Assembly: GCA_964495905.1 (NCBI GenBank)
Contig: CAZBWN010000017.1
Span: 1 to 6,780 of the forward strand
Length of the DNA: 6,780 nucleotides
Reading direction: 5' to 3'
Source of the DNA: CAJBLF01 sp964495905
Lineage (GTDB): Bacteria > Patescibacteriota > Gracilibacteria > Absconditabacterales > Absconditicoccaceae
The notes under the pieces were generated by a model. That model was not told the DNA's origin. It saw only the letters and a program-made list of their open reading frames with translations, and did not search any database. Shown one piece after another: positions 6,130 through 6,780 of this stretch (within the stretch, counting starts at the first letter, position 1; each line of letters starts with the position of its first letter). A program made the translations under genes and the position numbers.

Positions 6130-6780
6130 TTATGACCAAGATACTGAGCTATAACAGCTCTTGAAGGGTACGCCATTAGCTTCCCACGTATAACATTTAC
6201 CGCTTTTTCCTATATATTTCAATTCTCCACGATCAGTGATATGACTCAGAACAAAAAGTTCTTCCATTCATCCACGAGTTCCATCATAGTTCATAACCAA
6301 AACAACAGGATATTCACGGATATTTTTGAATTTGAAATCTTTTGTACCTCCACTCATTCTATACACAGCTACATCCAGACCAGGAATCCAGAATTCTTTT
6401 CCATTGATTTCATTCTGATACATATTCTTATACGTCCTCGTGTGATTATATCTCGTGATGATTTCAAAAGCTCTATTGGTAAGGAGAACGCTATTGATAC
6501 CTCGAGAGGCACCACAGATTCCTCAACCTTTTACGCTCGTAATCCCTCCTCACATGATAGCGAGACCGGAGACCGTATCACGTTTCCATTTGATAGCGGG
6601 ATCATAATGGACCTCATCCATAAAAGAAAGTTGTTGCTGAGTATTTAAGACTCTGACATTACCGATATTTCGGTACGAGATAGAGATATTATTTTTTCTC
6701 CAGTCAACATCATTATTGATTCTTGTCCTATATGAGCTCACGACATATCCAAGGTCTTTGAGATCTTTTTCGTTTTTGAA
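6130..6780 (-). CDS. Second VanW-like protein, C-terminal 216 residues (partial, 5' end outside window)
   Basis: The frame is open from the window edge to TAA (6130-6132) with three UGA codons read as Gly. It aligns end to end with residues 162-378 of the neighbouring VanW-like protein: FKNEKDLKDLGY, YRNIGNVRVL, GGGICGAS, LLTNRAFEI, YQNEINGKEF, PGLDVAVY, FKNIREYPVV and the terminal CYTW...SC with the same C-x12-C spacing. The shared length suggests that about 160 residues, including any signal peptide, are missing. The neighbour's conserved His is retained here as YNHT. One CGA codon (6502-6504) follows GGGICGAS, where the paralogue has Thr, so it does not distinguish Arg from Trp. The two genes are tandem paralogues with different promoters. 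Confidence 0.88.

Noticed and set aside
6241..6648. Plus-strand 135-residue frame opposite the second vanW-like gene
   Set aside because: Antisense to a conserved domain; its composition rich in Ser, Ile and Phe reflects the complementary strand and no motif is seen.
1..6780. CRISPR array, transposase or phage genes
   Set aside because: No regularly spaced repeats with unique spacers and no transposase, integrase or phage protein motifs were found in either strand.

Overview
The window reads as chromosomal DNA from a Candidate Phyla Radiation bacterium of the Gracilibacteria/Absconditabacteria group. No conserved gene is open under the standard code, but the ftsW, tgt and two vanW-like genes become intact when UGA is read as glycine. 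By my count about 43 in-frame UGA codons are read this way, many at invariant glycines, and every gene whose end is visible stops at TAA. There is also a sign of a second recoding. CGA codons fall where tryptophan is invariant: twice in Tgt and once in the DUF378 protein. A tRNA with anticodon UCG and a tRNA-Trp-like body lies in the same window. CGA=Trp together with UGA=Gly points to Absconditabacteria (SR1) rather than Gracilibacteria.

Layout, plus strand: positions 1-417 hold the C-terminal end of a probable zinc metallopeptidase. An AT-rich inverted repeat follows (405-491). Next come an FtsW/RodA-type peptidoglycan polymerase (514-1650) and, five bases later, a 287-residue unrecognised protein with a degenerate LAGLIDADG-like helix (1656-2519). 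A heptamer repeat (2533-2565) leads into the UCG tRNA (2573-2644), its terminator, and a short duplication of the tRNA 3' end. A small two-helix membrane protein of the DUF378 type (2860-3132) has its own promoter and a strong terminator, and an 87-residue protein of unknown function follows (3246-3509).

Layout, minus strand: tgt, for queuosine tRNA modification (3506-4654), overlaps the end of the 87-residue gene by four bases. Upstream of tgt are its probable promoter and a 93-base palindromic repeat (4722-4814). Beyond these lie a complete exported VanW-like protein (4828-5964) with a consensus promoter, a terminator, and the C-terminal half of a second VanW-like paralogue (6130 to the window edge).

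No single pathway ties the window together. FtsW and the two VanW-like proteins concern the cell envelope. Tgt and the tRNA concern decoding. Shine-Dalgarno sequences are missing from all six visible starts. The most notable content is the evidence for two simultaneous codon reassignments together with a candidate decoding tRNA for the second.
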